Assembly: GCA_003999685.1 (NCBI GenBank)
Contig: CP021222.1
Location: forward strand, 2,728,001 to 2,792,000
Direction: 5' to 3'
From: Taiwanofungus camphoratus
Taxonomy: Eukaryota; Basidiomycota; Agaricomycetes; Polyporales; Taiwanofungaceae
DNA length: 64,000 nt
Below the pieces are notes generated by a model that was not told the origin of the DNA, did not search any database, and worked only from the letters and a program-made list of their open reading frames with translations. Of this stretch, positions 1 through 11,716 are shown piece after piece. The number at the start of each line of letters is the position of its first letter. The first letter of the stretch is position 1. The position numbers and the translations under genes were made by a program.

Positions 1-12
1 TCGGGCGAACCA

Positions 13-1319
13 ATGGAAATCGATGATCGTATAATTGAAGCTGATCATGACTTACAAACCATACCACGGACAACTCGGGGAAGGACAAACACGAAGCCTC
101 CAAAGGCCAATGCAACATCGACTCAGCAAGCAAGGGATAGTGAGAAACTCTTGCACGACCTAGAGCATCTTCGTAAGCAGCTGGACAGTGTAATATGCCC
201 GATTGTGCCTCTATTGCTGTGGCGCTGACAATCAGGCGTCAATAGGTCATTTCAGAGAAGGACAAGTTGTCCAGACAGCTAGAGGAACTTTTCCAGGTAC
301 GACATACTGAGCCAGAGCAAGCGCTCGAACAACAGAGCATGCAATACGAAGCTCGCCTACAAAGTGCGCAAATAAGACTTCATACCGCTGACGGCCTCTC
401 ATATGTGCAAAAGCGCAAGAATCGTTGATCAATGAACTGACTTCGCAACTCGCGAAAGTCAAAACGTTGTCAGGCTCAGAGAAGAAGTATATGCTCCATT
501 TCCTCACGCGCGAAGCCGCCGATGAAGAGAAAGAGGCGATTGAAAGGGAGGTTGGGCGCTGGAAAGACGTTGTGAAGGACAGGGGCATTCGGCTAGCGGA
601 CAAAGACAAGCGCATTGCTGAACTGGAGGCTCAGGGTAAGATTCACAACTAGTATCTCCGATTTACCTCTGTGACTTTCGGGTGATCATCGGACAGAAAA
701 CGTGCTACGATCTGACCTTCAGGCTGAGATTGACAGAGGCAAACACCTTGCATCTAGGAACCCTCCTGCTCCCGTGACGCGTAACTATGTCAAGATAACA
801 GAAGATCCAAAAAATGCTCAGGTTATACGACTCTACGAGGATATGACTAACTTCCTCGTTGTATCCGCAAAGATTGAAAAAGGCGCCTTTCTGAATCTCG
901 ATGAACCAGTCTTCACTTGTGTGTATACATACCGGGAGGAGGAGTCCTCAGACCGTGACGCGTTCAGTAAGTCTGTCTCTATGGCATTGGATGTACCTGA
1001 ATGTTGATTCCGTTCAAATAACGTAGCGCTTAATTTTTATCTCAAAGAGTCCTGGGAGAGGGCTGAAAATTCCGATCCTGAACCACCGATCACCTCCAAG
1101 GACCAGCTTGTGCAGAAAGTGAGATATCAGCCTCTCAATTTGCAAATGGAGCCCGAGGATTTCATAAACAAGCTAGACTTCTTTAAGGATGCTTTCATAT
1201 TTTCACGCGATCAGTTGCCTGTATTCCTTAAGACACTGTCAGACAGGCTAGGAGACATAGCAAGATCGGAGACGGAGCAGAATGAATTGGATGACGATGA
1301 AGTTGTAGTGATTAATTGA
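13..1319 (+). CDS. Csm1/Pcs1-type monopolin subunit, chromosome segregation protein (5' end probably outside window)
   Basis: The family forms V-shaped kinetochore or rDNA clamps (monopolin) through an N-terminal coiled coil and a C-terminal globular domain. Five exons can be joined in frame: 13-189, 246-363, 414-635, 697-966 and 1027-1319, with introns of about 50-61 nt. The middle exons encode a long charged coiled coil (for example KEAIEREVGRWKDVVKDRG). The last two encode the Csm1/Pcs1 globular fold, with blocks such as VIRLYEDMTNFLVVSAKIEK, LNFYLKESWE and VRYQPLNLQMEPEDFINKLD. The reading frame is open to base 1 upstream of the ATG at 13, so the true start may lie outside. The gene converges on the asparaginase gene, with 98 bp between stops. 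The assignment rests on remembered family motifs and is fairly sure. Confidence 0.8.
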
Positions 1320-1417
1320 TGACGCTTAATGTATCATAAGACAATGTATTGAGAATGTATGATTTCCGTAACGAGATTACACATCGATGGAGGATACCTA
1401 CTAGTAGATGTCCATGA

Positions 1418-4004
1418 TCATTTCGAGTTGAGCGCGTTCGACTGCTGATCAGCTATGGTCATCCCTGCTTTCGCCCATATCATGATTGCCCGTTCGTCTC
1501 TTGACGAGATCGCTTTCTTGATTGCAAGCGATGCGAACCCTCCCTCTACGTCTGATCCTCCCAGAATGGCGCCTGCCTTTACTAGAATGTCGACCACGCT
1601 CTCATGACCCTGTCGAGCAGCGTAATACAAAGCAGTATGTCCTAGCGTGTCACGAAGATGCACTAGAGCCCCCGCCTCGAGCAGTGCGTTGACAGAATTA
1701 TTGCACCCGTTAAGGGCAGCGACGTGGAGAGGAGAGCGACCTGAGCCTAATTCGGGGCAATTTACAAGGCCACCTCCAAACGCGACATTCCTTTTGTACT
1801 GATATTCGGAGGAAGGACTAGCAAGAGTCTCAGCACTAGCGCCAGATTCCGCTGATAGGCTGAACGAAATGCCTGCAACGTCGTCTTGGGCTGCAGCAAG
1901 GTGTATGAGGAAGGGAAATAGTGCCCCCTCAGTGGAAGCAGCTTCTGCCACTGTCCACGACCACGGTGCTGCAGCTTCAGCTATATTTCCGCTCCTATAA
2001 TCGTCAGAGCTGAGTGTCATAACAACCTTAGGTACTCGAGATTCGCCTGTAGAGAGGCGGACAACTTGTGAGAGCAAGCCTTGAATATTCTCGAGGTTTT
2101 GATCTATGTTCTTCGGTTCACTGAGACTTGGGGGTAGTGTACTTGCTGGGCGTGTAAGCTCTCCGCGGAGAGGGGTGCCCATCAACGAGCGCACTTCCGC
2201 AGTGGACAGCTCCGGTTTGGACAGGAGGTAGCTGAGTTTCGTGAGGGCGCACTAAATGACGACGGTACATCAATAGATTACCAGATGTCCGGCCTCGACT
2301 GACCTCAGGTGTCATATCTCCGCCTGACACTATACCGGCCATCAACAAGCTCCTTCCCGTCTCATATGCATCCGAGACGGAGCCCTTCGCACATTGTGAG
2401 ATAGAAACGATTACAACACCCCTATCGCACGCTTCCTTCAACGCGCCTACGAGATCGGAACGTTGTGGAGCATTGCCGGCGCCGAATGTCTCCAGAACTA
2501 CACCACGAGTTGGCAGCGCTAGGAAAGCCTTGATCGTGGTTGCAGTAATGCCCGGAAACAGGCGCAGCGTTGCTGAAATTTCAAGTGAAATTCAGTAAAA
2601 GCCGATGTGATGTGCGCCGAGTACACGGTTACGGACCCACGTGAGGGCTCATCTCTGGAACACATTAGTCAATGAAGTCACTGTTTCAAAGGCGGTCAAA
2701 TATACCTTTGTGCGAACGAAACCGCCGAAGGCTTGTCTGCCTTATTACATCGTTCCAGTTGACAACAATGTCAATACCAACTAAGACGAGACGTTGTCGC
2801 AAATATGACAGTGATACATAATACTGTCACAAACCATTCACAAGGGGAGGGAAGTTAGGACTATTGAAGGCGTTCAGGTCATACGACGAGAATTTTGACA
2901 CCCGGTTGCCGCGATACAACGTGTGGTTGAAGAATAAACAGCACTCTAATGAGAAAATGACCTTGTGTGTAATGGCATTGATCGAGGAGGAATACCTGGT
3001 ATAATGTAATGACCGGCAATCACTAAAGCTCCTAGTAGATTGTCGACAGCATCGTTCCGCAACTGTGACATGGGTATTTGAGCCCCTGTCAGAATCTAGA
3101 ATGTAAGATGTAGCAATAAATAGAAGATGAACGAGTTATATAATGAAATTATACTATTACCACTGTCTTCCCCAAGTCCTCTAACAAGAAACTCAGAGCA
3201 GATGAAGTGTAGGACATTGTATCGGTTCCATGGAGGACAACGAAGCCATCAAAAGCGGAATAGTTTAATTCTATCTCTGTTGCTATTCGAATCCAATCTG
3301 TACGCACGTGAATAGGTTGAAACATGATATGAACAGTAACAGAAGCGCAGCACCTTGTATCTCAATGTTGCTACTATCGAGGAGAGGATGCCACTGCATT
3401 CCCAGTCAGAACATTCTATGCGTTGTATTCAAGCTTAGGCAATCACCTCAAGTACAGCATATCGAATGCGTTTTTGATTGCCTCCAGGGGCAGCGCTCCG
3501 AGGAGTTATAAGACTGGGTAGCTGTGCCTCATAGACATTATCAGATATTTTGCTGCAAACAGGCTCTCTCATGAGTATCTGCTCAGCGGTTGGCGCAAGA
3601 TCGATAGACACATGAGAACAACCTATCGGTCGTGATGACCGGACGGGCAGTGTAGGTAAATGCTGCGGCTGTAGTCCAAATCTCGCTGAATGGCCGCTGA
3701 AGGAACTACTTAGGGGACTCGCTTTGCCGCTGTGACTGCTCCATTCTCGAAATCCTTCAACAGATGCTGAATGAGAGAACAGTGATTCTTCAAGGGGATC
3801 GTGGAAGCGGTTCTGGCTGCGAAGGGTCTCCGTCAGAAAATATGGCTCGGGAACATAGCCTTGCTGGCTGAGTATCATATTGATGGTACCGCCTGTGTTG
3901 AGAATTAGTACTTTGGATTCACCCGAAGACTGTGCAAGATCCATCTCGGGACGAGCTACTAAGTGGTTGGTTGCTGTGCGTAATGGAGGTGTAAACATGA
4001 CCAT
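1418..4004 (-). CDS. Cytosolic type I L-asparaginase with C-terminal ankyrin repeats
   Basis: This enzyme hydrolyses L-asparagine to aspartate and ammonia. Read on the minus strand, the N-terminal exon (ATG at 4004) carries the first catalytic-threonine motif NTGGTI. A later exon near 3200-3310 gives the second motif block FVVLHGTDTMSYTSSAL. Further exons give TGAQIPM, NDAVDNLLGALVIAG, the stretch FNHTLYRGNR and RGVVLETFGAGNAP. About two ankyrin-type repeats follow at the C-terminus (SPLHVAALNGCNNSVNALLE and HTALYYAARQGHESVVDILV). This matches the known asparaginase/ankyrin architecture of the eukaryotic 60-kDa type. There are several small introns, and not every junction was resolved, notably around 2600-2700. 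The gene is divergent from tryptophan synthase, with 171 bp between start codons. Confidence 0.87.
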
Positions 4005-4175
4005 GAAATTCGACTGAGTTGAGGTGAATTCTTCTGATCGGCTAGATCAGATAAAGTTATCTAACGTGATTAAATCGAGAATGTAAGTTTGACTCAAGCT
4101 TGACTCGAACTCGATAAAAACGGTTCTTGCAAGACTAGGCCAATTATTGAACTCGTCATCTCTCGCCTACTCATT
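4005..4175. promoter_or_regulatory. Shared divergent promoter between asparaginase and tryptophan synthase
   Basis: Only 171 bp separate the two divergent start codons, so both promoters and 5' leaders must overlap here. An AT-rich segment (GATAAAAACGG near 4110) is the only TATA-like stretch seen. Both genes act in amino-acid metabolism, so co-regulation is possible, but that is inference. Confidence 0.5.
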
Positions 4176-6869
4176 ATGGATGCCCTCAAAAAAGTGTTTG
4201 AAAGCAAGAACAAGGATGTGAGGACATTCGTAGTTGACCATGACTGCGGGCTCTTAAAAGTGTCTTTACAGAGTAGCCCCGCGCTCGTTACTTTCGTAAC
4301 TGCAGGCTATCCGACCGTTGAGGACTCTGTCTCCATACTTCTCGCGATGCAGGAGGGTGGCGCAGACATCATAGAGCTTGGTGTTCCATTTTCCGATCCG
4401 ATGGCAGATGGCCCTGCTATTCAGGAGACTAACCTTGTACGTCTGTATTCTTCCTCCTTGTCTTCTTCCTACAGCCCATAATTGGTCACAGATTGCGCTC
4501 AACAACGGTGTCGATTATCCAAAATGCCTCGGTGTGTTAAGGGAGGCACGTAATAAGGGTCTCACCACTCCTGTCCTACTCATGGGTATGCATCACACTT
4601 ATAATCGGCGGCCGCTTCGGATTTAACGCGAAACACGTTTAAGGATATTACAATCCATTAATGGCGTACGGAGAAGACAGGGCAATACATGATGCTTTTG
4701 AAGCAGGTGCAAACGGATTCATTGTAGTCGACCTACCCCCTGAAGAGGCCATCACTTTTCGGGAGAAATGTACAAAAGCAAGGTAAGAAATCGCAAGCAA
4801 GCGTGATACTAATGTTGATGTGGGAAGCTAGCGTCTCATACATCCCTCTCATCGCTCCCTCCACCTCGGAACATCGCATCCAATTTCTTGCTTCCATCGC
4901 GGACTCATTTATCTATATCGTATCAAAGGTACGTTCTCAATGCTTATATACTATAATCTAATGATGAAACTCTGGAACCAATTAGATGGGCACAACTGGT
5001 TCATCTGCTTCAGGTAAAATGAACAGTGCACTCCCTGAGCTTATTGCTCGTGTGCGTGAACACACGGATATTCCGCTTGCGGTTGGCTTTGGTGTAGCGA
5101 CGCGGGAACATTACGAAGCCGTTGCAGATGCTGGTGCAGATGGAGTTGTGGTCGGAAGCCATGTAGTTTCCGTCATCAAGAACTCTTCCCAGGATGAGAT
5201 AGCCAAGAATGTGGAGGCCTACTGCAGGTTGATCAGTTTGAAGGGTCAGCGTCAAAAAAGGCCCTCATTCACCCCTTCACGTAGTTCCGCCTCGCGTACA
5301 AGTAAGATATCAAAGGCGGACGGTCCCTCACCGAACTCCACCCTACTTTCTTCACGCTTCGGGGAGTTCGGTGGCCAATACGTACCAGAAGCTCTCTGGG
5401 ACTGCCTCATAGAGTTGGAGGAGGCGCATCAATCAGCAATGAAGGACCCCGGGTTCTGGAAAGAGTTTGAGAGCTTTTATGGATACATGAACCGACCTTC
5501 AAAACTCTACAAAGCGGAGAAGCTCACAGAACACGCAGATGGTGCTACCATCTGGCTGAAACGCGAGGATCTGTCAGTATGTTCTCTCCTATGTGAATTA
5601 TTGATCAAACTAAAGCCCCGTCTAGGAACCATACAGGATCACACAAGATCAATAACGCGATCGGTCAGGTAAGTATCTAGCCTAAACCTATGACGCTAAT
5701 CTGATACGGCCGCAGATTCTCCTTGCACGGAGGATAGGAAAGACTCGAATCATTGCCGAAACGGGTGCGGGACAACATGGTGTAGCGACCGCTACCGTCT
5801 GTGCTCGCTTCGGTATGGAATGTGTCATATATATGGGTGCCGAAGACGTGAGGCGTCAAGCCCTCAATGTGTTCCGTATCAGGATGCTGGGCGCGAAGGT
5901 ATTCGTTTACGTTTCGTTATTTTCAAAAATTCATCAGCTTATTTACTGTTTCAAGGTCATTCCCGTTGAATCTGGTTCGCGCACTCTTAAAGATGCTGTC
6001 AATGAGGCATTGCGTGATTGGGTTACCAACTTAAGTAACACGCACTACCTCATCGGTTCCGCCATCGGACCCCATCCCTTCCCTACAATTGTCAGAGACT
6101 TCCAGCGTATCATCGGTAAGGAGATCAAAGAGCAGCTACATGCTGAGATTGGCAGACTGCCAGACGCCGTGGTAGCGTGCGTTGGTGGTGGTAGCAATGC
6201 CATCGGCACCTTCTATGATTTCATCACGGAAAAGAATGTGCACCTGATTGGTGTTGAGGCTGGAGGCGACGGTACGTTCTTGAACATGTGTCTTGATCTT
6301 CGCTGAGACTCCAAGCACTGTGGCAGGTCTTGATACCGACCGACACTCTGCCACGCTGAGCAAAGGTCAAGCGGGCGTTTTCCATGGTGTTCGGACATAC
6401 ATCCTGCAGTCCTCCAGTGGTCAAATAACCGAAACCCATTCAATTAGCGCTGGCCTTGATTACCCTGGCGTCGGTCCAGAACACGCTTGGCTGAAAGACT
6501 CCGGGAGAGCTGAGTATGTCGCTGCTACTGACGAGGAAGCCCTCCGAGGCTTCAGGTTAATAACGCAACTGGAGGGTATCATTCCCGGTTAGTCGACAGC
6601 GAGCTTGTTTTTCATCTTTGAGACTGATAGATATTCCGACAGCCCTTGAATCGTCTCACGCAATATGGGAGGGCGTTCGTCGCGCCAAGGTATTGCCAAA
6701 GGAGGCCAACATTGTCATCGTACGTATATGTCACTTTTCTTTCTCAGCACATTTTTAATTGTCCTTCATGCAGTGTCTGTCTGGACGCGGGGATAAGGAT
6801 GTCGAGCAAATATCTCAGCTGCTTCCTGGCAAGTGGGAGGATATCCTTGACTGGCATGTGACGGCCTGA
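4176..6869 (+). CDS. TRP5: Bifunctional tryptophan synthase (alpha-beta fusion)
   Basis: The enzyme catalyses the last step of tryptophan synthesis. The alpha domain cleaves indole-3-glycerol phosphate, and the PLP beta domain joins indole to serine. The alpha part shows [10 protein letters not shown] and [18 protein letters not shown], which contain the catalytic Glu and Asp. The beta part begins near 5355 with [15 protein letters not shown]. It contains the PLP-lysine motif [10 protein letters not shown], split by an intron near 5640, then [25 protein letters not shown] and the C-terminal LSGRGDKD. The order alpha then beta in one polypeptide is the fungal arrangement. The first intron is probably 4218-4271, a stop-free 54 nt. 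If it were retained, 18 residues would be added before SSPALVTF. The stop is at 6867-6869. Confidence 0.95.
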
Positions 6870-7208
6870 TGGGCTACATTGAAATATCAGATTTGAGTGA
6901 TGGGTATAGACCGCATCGACGTAGAAGGCATGCTTGGATATACATGTAACATGAGTCTGGAAACATGCTGTACTTAAACGCAAGACAAAAGAATTGTGAA
7001 ACAAGGATCATTTTCTAGATTTTCAATGTACACCTCGGTCACGTGGCGAAATGCGTGACTCGATCACTTTTAGCCTGGCCACTGCAGCGTCATTCAAATA
7101 AACTGCAACTACTAGTCGACTCTCCCAATAAGAGCACACTCATCACGTACTGAGACCAATTACTCATATTTTTCGACGATTCAAATCCTTGTGTTTTCAA
7201 GGTGTATC

Positions 7209-8649
7209 ATGGCACCAGAACTCCATAACACTCCAGGTCACCGAGCGGTCGAAATCCTTGCTTCCAAATTACGCAGGCGGTCAGTATTCATAAGACCCAA
7301 GAAGTATTCACACTCATCTTGGAGATGTGGATGTGCGCTCAGGCAGATAGTAGGTGCACGAGAAGCAGCCCTTGAAACCGTCCTTGTACTTCGTCAGATC
7401 GTGTCCAAAGCACGCTTCTCCAATATTGAGCAATTGGTGGCACTTATCCGGGAGGTTGGGAGAAGACTTGCAGAAGCACAGCCTAAAGGTCTAGATTGTA
7501 TTTGCATGTACAGCCTTGTCTCCAATCATCTCATATTCGTCACTAGAACACACTGTGGGCAACATCGTCCGGAAAGTGCTGCATAATATCCGCGAGGAGT
7601 ATAACACCGCAACGAAGGGCGATGCGGTGGCTTCGACAAGAAACGTCTACTCGATCTCCAAGTTTGTTCTTCAAGGACAGCCGCGAAAACATACTGTTGC
7701 ACCGAAGTCCGAGGTGACCGTCTCGCTGAAGGAGAATGACCCGGATGACCCGGATTCTTTCGCCAAGGGGATCAAGCCTGTCCTTATGGAGGCAATTCAG
7801 GATGTTCTCGACGAACTTGAGACAGTATACGACAGCGTCTCGAAGAATGCGAAGGACCACATTCACTCAGAGTAGGACCCATGATAAAGTCTATCTGCAT
7901 CCATTGACCCGATTCCCGCAGCGAAATAATCTTAACAATCGGCCATTCAAGCACAGTGGAGTCTTTCTTGAAGTCAGCAAGTCATTACCGAAATTACACA
8001 GTCATCGTAGCAGAGACTGGCCCCTCGTAAGTGAAATTCAATGGCACACCAAATCATGAAATGACTTATCGCCTTGTAGCTATAGCGGACATGAGATGGC
8101 GCGATCTCTCTCCTCCGCAGGTATTTCCACATTCCTGGTCCCAGACTCATCCATCTATGCTATCATGTCCCGCGTAAACAAAGTCATCATCGGCGCACAC
8201 GCAATCCTCGCCAACGGAGGCATGTTCGCCATAACCGGCTCACTCCTTGCAGCAACTGCTGCACGTGCGCATAGCACGCCAATCGTCGTGTGCGCTGGGC
8301 AGTTCAAGCTCACGCCCCTATGGAATCTTTACCATGACTACGGGGCGCTCGATTTTGCGGACCCGAGCAGTGTGCTGGGCTTCGAGGAGGGCAATTTGGT
8401 CGATAAGGTCGACGTCGTGAACCCATATTATGATTATGTCGGCCCAGAGCTGGTCGACGTATTTATCACGAATGAGTGAGTGATGAGATGCCCTCGATAT
8501 TGGCTCAATCTGACAGCTAGTTCAGTGGGGACCATCCGCCATCATCCGTCTACAGGTGCGAGCCATGCGTTTCACGAGGCAGGTTACATACTGATGCATA
8601 TTGCAGGCTTGTCAAAGAATCTTACGATGACGAGGACCACGAGCTTTAG
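7209..8649 (+). CDS. GCD7: Translation initiation factor eIF2B subunit beta
   Basis: eIF2B beta belongs to the regulatory subcomplex of the guanine-nucleotide exchange factor for eIF2 and senses eIF2 alpha phosphorylation. Exons 7209-7279, 7343-7488, 7547-7871, 7922-8026, 8080-8475, 8526-8555 and 8607-8649 join in frame. The N-terminal helical part reads KLRRRQIVGAREAALETVLV. The Rossmann-like C-terminal part has SDEIILTIGHSSTVESFLK, TVIVAETGP, VNKVIIGAHAILANGGMFA and TPIVVCAGQFKLTP. It ends with the usual HPPSSVYRLVKESYDDEDHE plus Leu. The sixth exon is only 30 nt. The long block near 8096-8475 is especially clear. I found no lesion. Confidence 0.92.
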
Positions 8650-9176
8650 CTCCATCACATCAGTGCTCCGAACGGCCATGGGCGTCGTCCTGGTGCCTCG
8701 TGTGCCTACCCTCTCGAATGACTTGGGGCCATCATTCACAATCAGATTCTTGGTTGGCAGTTGTTGCAGGCGAGTCTTCGGGTCCTCGGGGCATGCCACG
8801 GTGGGGCGGAGGGCAAGCGGGTCTTACAGGCAAGGGTAGAAGAGAACGAGGATGCCGCCGTGATTGGTAGACATTCTAGATGGATGCGAGCCAACCGATG
8901 ATTACAATACATACAGGTCGCCCACCCGAACGCATGAAAAGAAAGTCGATACTGGAATTCCAGTGAGACCCAAGAAACAAGAGGGGGCTTGCGACCGCCG
9001 CTGCGCGTCATCTACGTGGCGCATACGCCCAACCCCTCCACCTAACTGAAACGCAGCATAAAAATCCTATCATACTGAGAGGTACCCGGTGATTGATGAC
9101 GATAATAAAAAGAGCGATGGTATAAATGTAACAGAAGAAAAACAGGTGGACGAAACAGAAATGAGGAGCGAGACGG
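8650..9176. other. Intergenic, 3' regions of convergent eIF2B beta and G-gamma genes
   Basis: About 530 bp lie between two convergent genes. I see no conserved coding signal, RNA gene or repeat. It is presumably occupied by the two 3' UTRs. Confidence 0.5.
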
Positions 9177-9671
9177 TCATTGTACGACACAGCAGCCCTT
9201 CCCTCCTCCGCCTTGAGACGCGTAGGGGTCCTCGTTTCGTGCTACAGGTCCCCATACTGATGGCACCTGTGAATCACGGAAGGCACGGGTTAGCAGAAGT
9301 CGCTTATCTGAACAACGTGGAATATCTCCAGTTGATAGAAAGCACATGGATAGAAAACGAAGGGAGGGTGAACGAGATCACATACGAGTGGGTCTTTTGT
9401 AGTTTTGCAATACCGAATTAGACTGTCGTATCATAAGGTCGAAGTATGATGGCAGCGCAGAAAGATAACGAAGCACAAATGGGGCGCAGGGTTGTTGTCA
9501 GTACATGGAGAGCCACATGCAAGTGATAAAATAACGCCGCACTGACCTCGCACTAGCCTCACTGACTCTTATCCGTGGCCTCGCCAAATCCTCCCTCAAC
9601 CTCTGGTTGTGCTCGGTCAAGCGACGGAGCTTGAGCTCGGACATGGACTGTTTATGTGGACGCGAATTCAT
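9177..9671 (-). CDS. G-protein gamma subunit, copy A (C-terminus CCVVQ)
   Basis: This is the gamma partner of a G-beta in a heterotrimeric G protein, acting at the plasma membrane in pheromone or nutrient signalling. Three exons (9547-9671, 9386-9422 and 9177-9266, minus strand) give 83 residues. The GGL-type helix contains [20 protein letters not shown] followed by [20 protein letters not shown]. The tail contains [17 protein letters not shown] and ends Cys-Cys-Val-Val-Gln. The last four residues form a CaaX prenylation box (CVVQ). The cysteine directly before it could be palmitoylated, as known for yeast Ste18. Exon 1 (125 nt) and exon 2 (37 nt) have the same lengths in the neighbouring copy, which shows a tandem duplication. 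Confidence 0.9.
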
Positions 9672-10627
9672 CGTGAAGGCTCGTATGAGAAGAGGGCGAA
9701 AGGGAGTGAAATGATGGAAGGTGTTGGAGAAATGGACGACGGCGAGAATGTGCTGTCTTGTAAACGAGACTGCTGCTGCCGGGTGACACTGCGAAGACGA
9801 ACGTCGGTCAGTGCTCTCGACACGGACCAGACAGGGGTTGAAGTGTGCGTGCCTGACAACACTAGTGCTCACAGGCAGTCAAAGTGGGTCCAGAGCCGAT
9901 GGTGGATGCGAGCAGACTCAGCAGGGCGCCTGATCCAGAGCACAGGGCGGGAATTTCCCTCGAAGTTCGAGCGCGGGGAAATGATTGAATTTTGATAAAT
10001 AGGAAGACGTCCCGTGCTGCAAACGTACGGTGCCAAAGGCTGACAGATTGATTGTGCGAGCGTGCGTGCGAGGAGGTGATGTACAGCGGAAATGGAGGCA
10101 CAGCTCGGCGGTTCCCCAGACCGTTTCATTTTCTGATGGGCACTGGTCGTCTCTCACGTGATCGATCGTTTCGGCCATACGTGATGCTACCGAATACATC
10201 CGTCGACGACATTAACGACAAATCCATAACTGACCCATGTCATTGAGGCACTTAGCTACAAACGCCACAACAAAAAATAGCGCCATTAAAGCGAGATATC
10301 TGTACAAGAATGAAGGCAGGAAGAAACCGAATGCAAAGCAGGACAGCAGAATCTTGAATAGGACGCAAAGAAAGTTTCCATGCTAGATATCAATATGTAG
10401 ATGTGAACGTATAAATAGTGAAAGTTAAAGGAGTGACAGGGTCGCGCGAGGAGGATGGCGATAGGATGTCCATGGCGCACGTAATACATCGCGCAAATGC
10501 GGACGTGAGTAGGAGCCTCGCTAGCTTGTGTTCCAGCAGAGCCCCTCGGCTTTTGCTTCCTCCAGTGAATCTCTGCTTCGCTAGAGAACCCGTCCAAAGA
10601 CAAGGGGACAAGCCACATGCACGTGCC
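9672..10627. other. Intergenic between tandem G-gamma genes
   Basis: These 956 bp hold the promoter of copy A and the 3' region of copy B. Several short ORFs overlap here on both strands, but none resembles a known family or keeps a plausible splice structure. No TE or RNA gene was recognised. Confidence 0.45.
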
Positions 10628-11345
10628 CTACATAATAATGCACTGGCACCCTGAAGCTGGTGGTGCGCCGAATGGATCCTCGGCCTTGCTCACGGTTCCC
10701 CACACAGATGGGACCTATGTAGGATCACGGTTAGTGATTATCGAAGGATATTATATAAATGTATGTGATGGCATGCCCGCTTTTGCAAAGCCGAAGGAAT
10801 CATGTAAGTAGGCATTGATATTGAATCAATGCCACACGATAAATCTCCACCCTGATATATATGAGCTGATCGGGAAGAGGCGCTCGCTCTTCGTAGACGC
10901 CAGAGATCACCTGCAAGGTCGTAATGACCTCGTCGGATCCTCAGGGCATGATGCCAGCCAATCATGGTATAGTGAAGCGTACGATGTACAGTAGAGCACT
11001 GGGTAACATGATCTAGCCTACTATGAGACGGTCGTGGAGTCATCATGAACAGATGGTATCAGATAGCGCAGAAACAGGGTTCACATCGTCTAAACGAGAG
11101 ATATACAGGTCACTACTCACCAGATAGTCTTTTGTCGATTTGCAATAACGGATTAAGCTGATGATACGGAATTGCAAGGTCAGAAACTTGATGAGACAAA
11201 CTTGAGGAGAGACAGCACACCTCACGCTGGCTTCGCTCACTCTGATACGTGGTCGCGCAAGATCCTCCTTCAGTCGCTGATTGTGCTCCGCCAGTCGACG
11301 GAGCTTGAGCTCAGATGTGGACATCTTCTGAGGCCGTCCGCTCAT
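10628..11345 (-). CDS. G-protein gamma subunit, copy B (C-terminus CQCIIM)
   Basis: Three exons (11221-11345, 11121-11157 and 10628-10714, minus strand) give 82 residues. The helix contains [20 protein letters not shown], then [20 protein letters not shown]. The tail has [15 protein letters not shown] and ends Cys-Gln-Cys-Ile-Ile-Met, so the CaaX box is CIIM. The extra cysteine is one residue further upstream than in copy A. To keep the frame, the first donor must be GTGTGC rather than the GTGAGG five bases before it. The second intron is 406 nt, much longer than the other introns in the window. The gene lies head-to-tail with copy A, 956 bp away. Confidence 0.88.
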
Positions 11346-11716
11346 GGTGAGTCAGCGGGTTTAATCGGTCGGGGTGAGCGAAGCGAGTTGAAGCGAACGA
11401 CGAACGGAGGAAAGAGACAGCGCGATGTAGCCTGACCCGGCTGCTCTTTTTTTGGTGGTCAGAGTGGGAGGCGAGCCAAGTCGAGGTTCGCTGGGAAAGG
11501 CTCGACACAGAATTTCAAAAGACGGAAGGAAGGAATGATTGAACGAGCGGCAATATCAGAATTAGGTTGTGGAAGACAGAACCAGGTCGGTCTGGCGGAG
11601 TGTGAACCCTACCGCCAACTTGCCTCCTTATTCCTGCTCACGTGCAGCGCGAACCGATCCTACTCTATCTCCCTCTCACAGCGCAGAGATATAGCTCTTT
11701 TCCTTCGAAATCTATC
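11346..11716. other. Intergenic, divergent promoter region
   Basis: This is the upstream region of G-gamma copy B (minus) and the coiled-coil gene (plus). A pyrimidine-rich stretch with CTCTATCTCCCTCTCACAG near 11660-11680 looks like a typical fungal 5' leader. Nothing else is supported. Confidence 0.4.

Noticed and set aside
8480-9011. ORFs over and after the eIF2B beta 3' end (8480-8839 plus, 8584-9011 minus)
   Set aside because: They overlap the verified last eIF2B exons in other frames and have no homology-like motifs.
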